A stretch of DNA of 64,000 nt, from the NCBI GenBank assembly GCA_947095535.1, contig OX352772.1, forward strand, positions 95,151,207 through 95,215,206, read 5' to 3'. The DNA comes from Poecilobothrus nobilitatus (taxonomy: Eukaryota > Arthropoda > Insecta > Diptera > Dolichopodidae). A program made the position numbers and the translations under genes. Below the pieces are notes generated by a model. It did no database searches, was not told the origin of the DNA, and was given only the letters and a program-made list of their open reading frames with translations. Of this stretch, positions 22,250 to 30,117 are shown piece after piece (position 1 is the first letter of the stretch; each line of letters opens with the position of its first letter).

Positions 22250-22492
22250 CTATAAATTATTTCTAAAAAATTCTGCAAAATAGTCAGGATCTCCTTCTTG
22301 GTTATTTATTTCCCGAATTTGTTGCTCATCTGTCTCTTCATCTAAAACTCGAAACGGTGGTATGAATTCTTCAGTTTCCATTAATTCCTCGTCATCTACA
22401 GTTGATGTAATTTCATCAACTTGAACCTCATTTTGTGTACTGACTATTGCAGTTTCCTCAGTAAATGGAAATGTTGTTGAATCAGTTGCCAT
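22250..22492 (-). CDS. Small acidic Polinton protein divergent from integrase
   Basis: An intact 80-residue ORF starting MATDSTTFPFTEE, strongly acidic (DDEELMETEEF, DEETDEQQ), ending DYFAEFFRNNL. The start of a homologue (PDSTSFPFKE...EITST) lies in the same position next to the Polinton B integrase at 63902, so it is a real conserved gene. I do not recognise a domain. It is transcribed away from the integrase with 162 nt between the two starts. Acidic short proteins could act as regulators or DNA mimics, but nothing in the sequence shows that. Confidence 0.65.
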   Translation of the reverse strand: MATDSTTFPFTEETAIVSTQNEVQVDEITSTVDDEELMETEEFIPPFRVLDEETDEQQIREINNQEGDPDYFAEFFRNNL

Positions 22493-22595
22493 TTTTGTAA
22501 AATATCTTACAAAAATTGAGTTAAAAATGATTTGCCCGTAAAATTGAACCGCATTATATACTGTAGAACAAAGTCAAAATTTAAAGTTTTCAGAG

Positions 22596-22605
22596 TATAT
22601 AAATA
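22596..22605 (+). promoter_or_regulatory. TATA box upstream of the Polinton A integrase
   Basis: TATATAAATA lies 50 nt before the integrase ATG (22655) in the divergent spacer. An initiator cannot be fixed. Confidence 0.4.
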
Positions 22606-22654
22606 AAGAAATGTAAAATTGGATTTTTAAAACTAGTTAGATGGTGTAAAAATC

Positions 22655-23112
22655 ATGTCAAAATCTCAAATAGTAAAAGAAATACATAGACCAGCTAGAA
22701 AAAGGTATCTTAGAAGGAAAGTCAAGCAGAAAGGAGTAAATGATACCTGGCAAATTGATCTGGTGAAAATCATTCCTTATGGAAAATTCAACAAAGGTTT
22801 TAAATATATGTTAACCGTTATAGATATATTTTCTAAATATGCTTATCCTGAACCAATTAAAACTAGAACCGGTAGTAATGTTTTAAATACGTTAAAGAAA
22901 ATTATAAAACGAGCTAAAAACCTACCTAAAAACATTCATTCAGATCAAGGTAAAGAATTTTTCAATTCGATATTTCAAAATTTTATTGTAAAGAAGTGTA
23001 TTAATCACTATCATACTTACTCTGAAATGAAAGCATCTATTGTAGAACGCTTTAATCGAATTTTAAAAATTTAATGTGGAAAATATTTAGTTCACAAGGA
23101 AACTACAAATGG
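22655..23112 (+). pseudogene. Polinton A integrase, N-terminal and catalytic part
   Basis: The ORF of 139 residues starts MSKSQIVKEIHRPARKR. The catalytic residues are Asp35 (WQIDLV), Asp97 (HSDQGKEF) and Glu131 (SIVERFNR), a D,D(33)E retroviral-type core. It stops at 23074 (premature TAA), and recognisable sequence (GNYKWI) runs to about 23112, where the E segment begins. The C-terminal part with the chromodomain resumes at about 28590. Polinton integrases insert the element with a 6-bp target duplication. This copy is split and inactive. Confidence 0.88.
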
Positions 23113-23475
23113 ATTATACTAACTGAATTATTTCAACAGAAAAAAAAAATAAAAAATTTCAAAACAAAATTACCTGAACTATTCAAATTAGCTCTTGCTA
23201 ATAATAAAGATGAATTAAATGGAATGGTGATGATTTATTCAGATATCATTCAATCATCTGTTTTTGGAAGTAGCAAAGTGCGGGCGTTGAGAGCTATCAA
23301 CATAGAAAATTGTAGAATACCTACAAATATTGAATTGGAAAATGTTCATTACATACCTATAGAAAAAAATTGTTTTGAAACGATAACGATTTAAATTTGC
23401 AACCAATACAGTGATGGAATAAATTTTGTTTCCAGTTACTATCCAACAAAAATTGTATTACACTTTGAAATGAAT
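23113..23475 (+). pseudogene. Penton-like minor capsid protein, C-terminal fragment (E)
   Basis: The frame has KTKLPELFKLALANNKDELN, GMVMIYSDIIQSSVFG, LRAINIENCRIPTNIE and, after a stop at 23392-23394, PTKIVLHFEMN. It corresponds to the C-terminal third of the gene at 19381-20298 and to 53271-53500. The start of the gene is missing at the junction with the A integrase. Confidence 0.65.
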
Positions 23476-23530
23476 TGATTGCCCAAAAACAATATAAGTA
23501 CTACTACTCAAATATGATATCCTATCAAAC

Positions 23531-23761
23531 ATGGAAATAGCTTACGTCAGATATTATTCCTCTGAAGTAGAAGTAGGAATCAACGATATTGGACCTTTAT
23601 TACAATTTTATCCAACTATACAAAAAGGTCGTGCTTTTGGAAATATATTCGGAAGTTTAATTCGTTACTTAAACCCAGTTTTTATATTAGGTTGGGACTT
23701 AATTAAAAAAGAAGCTATAAACACAAATAAAAATATTTTTAATGATTTAGCATCTGGTTAT
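23531..23761 (+). pseudogene. RGxG/FFGGLF-type protein, N-terminal part (E), fused to MCP remnant
   Basis: It starts MEIAYVRYYSSEVEVGINDIG and has QKGRAFGNIFGSLIRYL, the N-terminal half of the protein at 20345-20780. At DLASG (about 23760) an internal deletion joins it to the middle of the MCP gene, so the basic tail and the first ~100 MCP residues are gone. Confidence 0.65.
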
Positions 23762-24773
23762 TACACTCTTTAATTAAACAATGTAATGTAATTCTAAACG
23801 GAAAAAACATCACTCCTTCAGATTCCTTACACCATTATAAAGCAAACATAACTACTTTACTAAATTATGGTACAGATTCCAGTCAAACACATCTGGAAGC
23901 ATCTGGTTGGGATTTGGATAAGCCAAATGTCAAGGATTTCAACAATTCTGGTTCTAAATCAAGACAAAAATCATACAACAATTCTGCAATAGTAGAATTA
24001 ATGGGAAAATTACATGTAGATTTCTTCAATACTTCCAAATTTTATTTTAAATAATGTTGACATTCGCATTTCTTTATCATTAGAGAAACAAGATTTTTAT
24101 ATTTTTTAACGATAAAAGTTATTTAAAAATTCGCGAAGCTACATTATACATGAAACATTTAACAATTAATCCTAGCATATTGATAGCACACAATACTGTA
24201 CTGGAAAAGGCTAACACGAAATATTTTTCTACGAGAAGTGAAATCAAAACATTTACAATTCCAGCTAACACTTCCAACATATCATTGGATAATATATTTA
24301 TAGGGCAAATACCAAAAGCTCTTGTATTTTGTATGGTAAATAATGAAAATTTTAATGGTAAAAGATCGAAAAATCCATACCATTTTGATCATCAAAGTCT
24401 TACACAATTTCAATTATATGTGAATGGAGTGCCTACACCAAACTCTGCAATTGAAACAAGTTTTACATCGAATAATCTTTGTAATTCTCGTGCATATTTA
24501 ACATTATTCAGTGGAACTGGCATACATCACTCTGATAGAGGACATCAAATTTCAAAAGAACTTTTTTCAAAAGGTTCTACAATACTAGTTTTTGATTTAT
24601 CACCAGACGGCTCGGAAACTGATACATGTCAGAGTTTATTAAACCAGGGAGTAGTAAAGATTGAAGCAAGATTCAGCTCTCCATTAACTTCAACATTAAC
24701 TTGTATTGTATTTGCAGAATTCGATGCCAATATCGAAATTGATAAAAATCGTAACGTATACGTAAATATATAA
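23762..24773 (+). pseudogene. Major capsid protein (E), N-terminally deleted
   Basis: From 23762 the frame gives LFKQCNVILNGKNITPSD and onward; a break near 24050-24110 loses the frame. The 24150-24773 segment is long and intact, with MKHLTINPSILIAHN, SNISLDNIFIGQIP, and a C-terminus with TLTCIVFAEFDANIEID. It supplies the C-terminal half that is missing in Polinton A. It is followed after 4 nt by the protease gene. Confidence 0.8.
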
Positions 24774-24777
24774 AAGA

Positions 24778-25461
24778 ATGTTTAATGGACTATATAATAA
24801 TTCATTTGAAAAAGTAGATTTATTGTTCTGTACGGACGATAATAATACAATATTTGTAAAAAATATTGCTGTGGCTGGCATAAAAGAAAAATGTAAAACT
24901 ATTGTAAAAGAATTAAAGTATAACTTTCCTGTCAGAGATTTGAAAAGAACAGACATTGAGAATTACTCTTTTGGACATATCGATAACGAAAAAATAACTA
25001 ATAACTTAATAAATTTGCTTGAAAAATTCGATATAGTCTTAACAAATGGAAAACGTAAAGCAGAATTTTTAACAACATTTATACGAGGAAATACTCGACT
25101 AATTGATATTTCCCTCTTGCAAAAAATTAATACACTTCAGATTTCAAAAGTGCTGAAATGTAATAACTTAACACATAAAATATTTAGAGGCGTTTATGCT
25201 CTTGATCAATTGCCAAAACAAGTTTCAAAACCTAGTATTTTAGTGGTAAATACTGATACTTCTAATGAAAAGGGAACACATTGGTTAGGAATATTTGTTC
25301 CAGTTCAAGGGTGCTCAGAATATTTTGATTCACTTGGAAATCCGCCATTTCACAGTGAGATTATAAAATTTCTACAAAATCAATCCACATGTTTTGTTTT
25401 CAATAATAAGCGTTTACAAAGTAATTTAGCATCTGTGTGCGGACATTATTGTTGTGTATAA
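24778..25461 (+). CDS. Adenain-like (Ulp1-fold) cysteine protease, E copy
   Basis: A 227-residue intact ORF. The catalytic set of adenovirus-type proteases is present: His168 in GTHW, Asp184 in YFDS, Gln214 in the oxyanion position (KRLQS) and Cys221 in CGHYC. Such proteases mature capsid precursors inside the virion. Compared with the copy at 51160-51946, the C-terminus is about 45 residues shorter because the frame closes right after CGHYCCV; the homologous tail is readable past the stop. The protease may therefore be damaged although its active site is complete. It starts 4 nt after the MCP stop. Confidence 0.85.
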   Translation: MFNGLYNNSFEKVDLLFCTDDNNTIFVKNIAVAGIKEKCKTIVKELKYNFPVRDLKRTDIENYSFGHIDNEKITNNLINLLEKFDIVLTNGKRKAEFLTTFIRGNTRLIDISLLQKINTLQISKVLKCNNLTHKIFRGVYALDQLPKQVSKPSILVVNTDTSNEKGTHWLGIFVPVQGCSEYFDSLGNPPFHSEIIKFLQNQSTCFVFNNKRLQSNLASVCGHYCCV

Positions 25462-25570
25462 GTTCCCGTAAAAGCTTAAAATATTTTCTTAATTTATTCG
25501 ACACATCATCCCCACTTAAAAACGATACAAAGAATATTTCGAAAAATTTTTAAAAATGTGGGAGAAAAAC

Positions 25571-25606
25571 TATAAATACAAAATTTTAAAATAGAATTAA
25601 TCAGTT
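25571..25606 (+). promoter_or_regulatory. Core promoter: TATAAATA and TCAGTT initiator
   Basis: TATAAATA at 25571 is followed by TCAGTT at 25601; the initiator A is 32 nt from the first T, the textbook arthropod spacing. It lies 19 nt before the ATG of the 193-aa gene. The same two boxes with identical spacing stand upstream of the homologue in Polinton C (51143 and 51113, minus). Confidence 0.75.
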
Positions 25607-25621
25607 AAACCAAAACAAAAA

Positions 25622-26203
25622 ATGGAGCACCCAACAAAGTCAGAAGTATTTGAAACAGAAAAAGGCGAGCCAGCGCAGAACCTTTTATTAAGCTATATTT
25701 ATTTTTTGGATAAAAAACAAACAATAAATATTCAAATTGGATATAATATTGAGAATTTTGCTGCATCAATAATTTTCCAACTGCAAAACAAAGTCATAAG
25801 CGATTTGAATTATTTGGAGTGGTATACATTTTATCGCGATTTTAAAAACAATCAAGCAAAATTAAATTCAAAGGGATTTTTGCTAATATTTAATCATGCA
25901 GAGCGCACTAAAAAACTTACATTGCAGTTAGATGAGTATACTAGTTTTTGTCTTATGCTAGACTTTATACAAGCAGTGATGTCATATACCAATGGAGCTG
26001 AACTAAATATACGAGAATATATATTCAAATATTTTGAGAAATGTATTGAAAAGAATAAACTAAGATTGGAACAAGAAGATTTCTACATTCCAATGAATTT
26101 ACACATAGCTCAGTGTAACTATTCCAGACTATTTTATGAAATACCTATATTTTTGTCAGAAAAATTATCTTGGTCAACAATAAATAAAACAAATATTTTT
26201 TAA
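25622..26203 (+). CDS. Conserved 193-aa Polinton protein of unknown function
   Basis: An intact ORF of 193 residues, starting MEHPTKSEVFETEKGEP. It has FLDKKQTINIQIGYNI, LEWYTFYRDF, an ERTKKLTLQLDEY segment, CLMLDFIQAVMSY, INIREYIFKYFEKC-like helices and a C-terminus QCNYSRLFYEIPIF. No transmembrane segment or catalytic motif is visible. Homologous pieces occur at 21905-22157 and 50527-51090. It sits after the protease in all copies that keep the region and has its own promoter, so it is a true Polinton gene. It overlaps the converging DLQ gene by 4 nt. Confidence 0.7.
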   Translation: MEHPTKSEVFETEKGEPAQNLLLSYIYFLDKKQTINIQIGYNIENFAASIIFQLQNKVISDLNYLEWYTFYRDFKNNQAKLNSKGFLLIFNHAERTKKLTLQLDEYTSFCLMLDFIQAVMSYTNGAELNIREYIFKYFEKCIEKNKLRLEQEDFYIPMNLHIAQCNYSRLFYEIPIFLSEKLSWSTINKTNIF

Positions 26204-26697
26204 AACCAATTATTTTCTTTTATTAAATACATATATAAATTCATACAATTTTTTACAGCACATCTTTTTAAATTTTCAGTAATGTTATGGTGAGGGCAAA
26301 TGGTTGTGAAATTTCTTAGTTTCTGAAGAGATGGAATGTCATTATTTAAATTGATAACTTCTATTGAATTGCAAACAAATTTATCTAAAAATTCCTTTTT
26401 CTGGTACCCCTTCACATAAACGACATCGAATGAATTTAAATGTTCGTTTAATGTATTTTTAATTGCTGAATATTCTATTAATCCATCATCCCGGTCAAGA
26501 CCATTTATTTGTCTTTTATTGAATTAATTTTGCTGTTTAACATCACTATTTAACTTTTCGAACGAGTAAGGTGCTTTAAACAGAAACAGCATTGGTATCA
26601 GTGATCCTTCAGCTATTATAGCCTATTCCTTCAAGAAATATTGCTTATTTTTTCCAATAATAAACTGTAGATCAGCTACTGCTTTCCTGGTGCTCAT
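26200..26697 (-). pseudogene. DLQ...CAVKNC protein (E copy) with stops
   Basis: From the ATG at 26697 the frame reads ADLQFIIGKNKQYFLKE, then a stop, IAEGSLIPMLF, another stop and a clean C-terminal half (26415-26200). The latter has YVKGYQKKEFLD, IPSLQKLRNFTTICPHH and RCAVKNCMNLYMYL. It matches the intact gene at 17144-17635. It converges on the 193-aa gene with a 4-nt overlap, as in Polinton C. Confidence 0.75.
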
Positions 26698-27240
26698 TAC
26701 TACTTTAAATTAACCCAACAGCCTTTTATTTATATCTGATTTCACCAATCATGGTGGGGCAGTTGCCATTGTACACAATGGGAAATTTTTTTAAATAAAA
26801 GAAAACTAAATATTATACATAAAGGGTTGTATGATGTACAGTCAATTAAAAAACCATGAGTATAGTAACTATGGCCTGCAGGTTATACTTGGCAATAATA
26901 ATAATAATCAATATTTAACTGAAAGAATTAACTTTTGCAGGATCATTTTCATTAATACCAATATTGCACGTTTTCAAATTGCCGTATTCTTTGGAAGATT
27001 TATCGGATGTCAATAAAAAATCTTTAACAGAAATAAAATTCAAGAATTTTTAATTTTGTGTATGTTAAATTATTTAACTTAATAAATATTCCGTAAATAT
27101 GTTATTGCAAATACAAATATAGTCTTAATATTTTAATACACACCTGCAAACATTTTAGAAAGTTGTTTTTAATGCAACATGAATTTAGTATAAATTAATC
27201 TATATTATCTAATAATAATTTTATTAAAAATAAGTGCGTC
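26698..27240. other. Stretch where C-type PolB would be expected; no gene seen
   Basis: In Polinton C the PolB gene lies between the DLQ gene and the FLPxRFSK gene. Here only about 0.5 kb remains, with no polymerase motif. A minus-strand phrase (SVKDFLLTSDKSSKEYGNLK) is readable near 26950-27040 but I cannot assign it. Confidence 0.5.
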
Positions 27241-27564
27241 ATGTCTAAAACTTATTCAATAGAACCTTTTGAATACCTAATTGGAAAATGTGAAGTTTTC
27301 CAATTAGAGACAGAGTTGGATTTATTCCAATTATTATATAATTTAAAAAAGTTGCCGTGCAACCAAGTGAAAAAAAAAAGTGCGCCGCCAGAGCTCTGGC
27401 TCGAACCGGCAGAACATACACAAGTGACAAGAAAGCCCAGACCCCAGCAGCCAGAGTTAGCACAAGTGGCGGTGGAAAAGCTTTTCTGTCTTGAGAAAAT
27501 AAATGCCCATGTTCCCATTACCGGGGTCAACAGAAGTGACTGTAGAAAAGATTCTCTGCTTTGA
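27241..27564 (+). CDS. Unrecognised 107-aa ORF, uncertain
   Basis: The frame MSKTYSIEPFEYLIGKCEVF is followed by a charged, Pro/Gln-containing part (KPRPQQPELAQVAVEK). The region is more GC-rich than its surroundings (27380-27610) and contains near-repeats of AAGATTCTCTGCTTTGAGA-like phrases. Both strands are open here. I do not recognise it and give it low weight. Confidence 0.25.
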   Translation: MSKTYSIEPFEYLIGKCEVFQLETELDLFQLLYNLKKLPCNQVKKKSAPPELWLEPAEHTQVTRKPRPQQPELAQVAVEKLFCLEKINAHVPITGVNRSDCRKDSLL

Positions 27565-27634
27565 GAGAATGCCCACGTCTCCTTTTTCGGAGCCGACAGA
27601 AGTTGGAAAAGGGTGTAAAAATAAATAGAACTGA

Positions 27635-27950
27635 AATTTTTAAAAATAAATAAAAGAGCAATATTTGAATTTTTAATGTTTGATTTATTTTTCATTTTTT
27701 AATTTTAGTATAAGACCAAAAAGCGAACCTGTAAAAAGAAAGAAACCTGAAATTTAAAAAGAATGAAACCTGTAAAAAAAATTAAATCTGAATTTTTTAA
27801 AAATAAATAAAAGAACAATATTTGGATTCTTTATGTTTTATTTATTTTTAATTTTTTAATTTTGGTATAAGACCAAAGAGTGAACCTGTAAAAAGAAAGA
27901 AACCTGAAATTTTTAAAAATAAAATAAAAGAAAAACAATTCAATTTTTGT
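27635..27950. repeat. Tandem duplication, ~157-bp unit
   Basis: Two imperfect copies share AAATAAATAAAAGA(G/A)CAATATTTG, TTTTTAATTTT(A/G)GTATAAGACCAAA and GAACCTGTAAAAAGAAAGAAACCTGAAAT. The first copy could hold a splice-acceptor-like TTTTAATTTTAG before IRPKSEPVKRKKPEI. Confidence 0.6.
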
Positions 27951-28389
27951 AACTCTATATGTATTTTTGTTCTTTTATAAATTTCCGGAATTAGATGAAA
28001 GAATGCCATATTCCATTTGGCGGTATCTCTCCCTGTAAATTTAAATTTAAATTTTTTGGAATTGAGCTCTTGCAGCTCCGCCTCCGTTGTTACATTTTTC
28101 GAAAAACGTTCTGGCAAAAAGAACGTTATACATTTTTTAGTTGACGGGTCCTGCAACTTTGCCAAAAGAGCTCTTTGGACCCTTTTGGTTTTTAAAAACC
28201 ACCAATTTAACACATCATAATGCACTCCCACAGTAAGTGCGTCAATTGCCTGGTACACCTCTTGTTCCCCTTTTTCTGCGGCAATTAAATTGTTTAAAAG
28301 ACTAAAAAAAAAAAAAATCATATAAAATTTATATTTTTATTTAAAATAATTTATATATTAAATTTTAATTAATAAGTTTTACTTACCAT
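27848..28389 (-). CDS. FLPxRFSK protein (E copy) with start-codon intron
   Basis: Minus strand: an ATG (28389-28387) is followed at once by GTAAGT (28386-28381) and an 85-nt AT-rich intron ending in a T-run and AG at 28302. The main exon reads LLNNLIAAEKGEQEVYQ, HYDVLNWWFLKTKRVQRALL, CITFFLPERFSKNV and KFTGRDTAKWNM. The same gene, with the intron at the same place, is at 45419-45851. With this acceptor the frame is off by one, so an indel is likely. The protein may bind nucleic acid, given its place beside PolB, but I see no defining motif. Confidence 0.55.
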
Positions 28390-28586
28390 AGTTAATATAA
28401 TATTACCAATTATTGAAAGAAGTATGAAGGAATTATAAATTTATAAGCCTTATATATGATTTAACCAATGGTATTAATTTTCCCCACCTGAATTTAAAGA
28501 TAAAATTACAATACTGAATTTTAAATTAAATTTTTATCATTAACAACATCAGAAATACTCGTAACTAAGTTTTTTTGTTTTTTAAA

Positions 28587-28634
28587 AAACATAGAACAAC
28601 TAAATTACCTAAACATAGAACAACTAAATTACCT
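28587..28634 (+). repeat. 24-bp perfect tandem duplication at the E/integrase junction
   Basis: AAACATAGAACAACTAAATT plus ACCT occurs twice in a row (28587-28610, 28611-28634). It encodes a duplicated KHRTTKLP in the integrase frame. The homologous integrases have this segment once, so the duplication arose at or after the junction event. Confidence 0.8.
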
Positions 28635-29020
28635 CCTGAAAAAATTTCTAAGGAAAACGAAAAATTTATTTTAAAAAATGTTTACATGCAACCTAAAATT
28701 TCTCTAAAAGCTAAATATAAAGTTGGAGACTATGTTAGAATAAGTAAATACAAAAAAACTTTTGAAAAAGGTTATCAACCCAATTGGTCTACTGAAATTT
28801 TTAAAATTATCAAAGTAAACAGTACCTCTCCGATCACATATCAGCTGGTTGACTATAAAAATGATTCAATATTTGGTGGATTTTATGAGAAGGAACTCAC
28901 ATCTGTTAAACACCCAAACGTATATCTTGTCGAGAAAAAAAGGTGACAAAGTTTTTGTTAAATGGCTTGGGTTTGACGAAAAACATAACACATGGATAAA
29001 TTCAACAAATATTGTTTAAT
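28590..29020 (+). pseudogene. Polinton A integrase, C-terminal part with chromodomain
   Basis: The frame gives TTKLPPEKISKENEKFILKN, AKYKVGDYVRISKYK, GYQPNWSTEIFKI and GGFYEKELTSV. After a one-base slip in an A-run (28934-28941) a chromodomain-like end follows: GDKVFVKWLGF and HNTWINS. Chromodomains on integrases are thought to steer insertion to particular chromatin. This is the remainder of the gene begun at 22655. Confidence 0.85.
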
Positions 29021-29049
29021 ATCTGTAAAATAAAACTTTAATAAGGATC

Positions 29050-29215
29050 TGAAAAACTTGCTAACATCTGAAAAATAAAATAAAATTAAAATTTTTTATT
29101 GAACAAATTCTTTATATAAAAATAAAACTAGATAACATCTGAAAAATAAAATAAAATCTTAAAATCTGAAAAATAAAATAAAATCCTAACATCTGAAAAA
29201 TGAAAATAAATTTAG
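29050..29215. repeat. Minisatellite, CATCTGAAAAATAAAATAAAAT units
   Basis: Five imperfect units of about 22-24 bp (AACATCTGAAAAATAAAA) follow the integrase stop. A second phrase, TTTTTTATTGAACAAATTCT, is repeated at 29093 and 29245. Confidence 0.7.
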
Positions 29216-29350
29216 AACAGTACAAAATTTATTTGAAATAAAATTTTTTATTGAACAAATTCTTTATATAAAATTCTTAATATAAAAACATAATTCTTAA
29301 TATATAATAATTCTTATTCTATAAATTATATAACATAAAAGCTTAAACGT

Positions 29351-29605
29351 TTAAAGGTTTTTTTTTTTTGTATTAAATAATTCCACCAGTTTTCTGTTTT
29401 TGGTGGAATTTGGTGTTGTTTCATAGTAGAGAAAATGATACGCCAGCAAATGTTCAATTTGCTCTGGTGGCTGATAAAATAAGTGTTGTTGTTGTTGTTG
29501 CTCATGATAAAGTGGCATTTTCGCCATCTTTTTCTTTTTTGTAGGAATTTGCGCCTATATTGTTACATCATCCAGCACGTAAACTTTATCAAATTCCTGT
29601 GTCAT
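29351..29605 (-). pseudogene. Small unrecognised Polinton A ORF with one stop
   Basis: The minus strand starts MTQEFDKVYVLDDVTI, has a TAG, and continues AQIPTKKKKMAKMPLYH, a (Gln)5 run, PPEQIEHLLAYHFLYYE and STKNRKLVELFNT to a TAA at 29351. A TATAAAAATATCAGT phrase lies just upstream (29621-29639), a plausible TATA plus initiator. The CAA repeat gives the Gln tract. Function unknown; the codon-level continuity across the stop suggests a once-coding gene. Confidence 0.4.
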
Positions 29606-29639
29606 CCTGCTTGATTCAAATTAAACTGATATTTTTATA

Positions 29640-30117
29640 AAATCTCCATGTATTTATATACAAATTTCGAGTAATATTATAACAAAATAAAAACTTTAAT
29701 CTAAAATCTATCAAAAATGTCAGTTGATTACAATGTTGCTAATATTTTTTATGTAGAAAACGGGGTAATTTATTAAATTGCCTTTTGATTAGAATGTTGT
29801 AATACTGTTTTCTATTTAAAATACGTATAAGATGAGAATCTAATTATTAATGAAATATAATTTATTATACTGTAATTTGATTACAATTTATATCTTTAAG
29901 ATAAATTTTAAATTAAATTGTAGTTTGAAAATTACAATGTTGCATAGAATTTTCTATTTACATATGAAGATAGGATTAAGATGGGATTCTAGTTAAAACA
30001 ACTAAAATTTATTAAAGTGTCATTTTAATTTAAGAGAATGAATCTGTATTGAAAATTTAATATTATTCTGTTATTCAAGCATTTAACATCTGAAATTCGT
30101 ATAAAGAAAATGTATAA
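29640..30117. other. Non-coding AT-rich stretch
   Basis: No gene or repeat was recognised. It lies directly upstream of the readable PolB and may have held its lost first exon. Confidence 0.4.

Larger units (their letters stand above)
23113..28586. mobile_element. Polinton E: C-type fragment inside the Polinton A integrase
   Basis: Gene order here (penton end, RGxG protein, MCP, protease, 193-aa protein, then on the other strand the DLQ protein and the FLPxRFSK gene) is the reverse of the corresponding part of Polinton C (53.4-45.4 kb). Sequence similarity is high gene by gene. PolB, the ATPase and both termini are absent. The A integrase reads GNYKWI before it and (T)TKLPPEK after it, so only about 13 residues of integrase are missing. 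There are no visible C-type AGTAGATA ends at the borders, so this may be a truncated insertion or a recombination product. Confidence 0.75.

Noticed and set aside
27245..27695. Minus-strand ORFs of 72 and 147 codons
   Set aside because: Hydrophobic frames antisense to a repeat-rich, GC-shifted stretch; no family signature on this strand.
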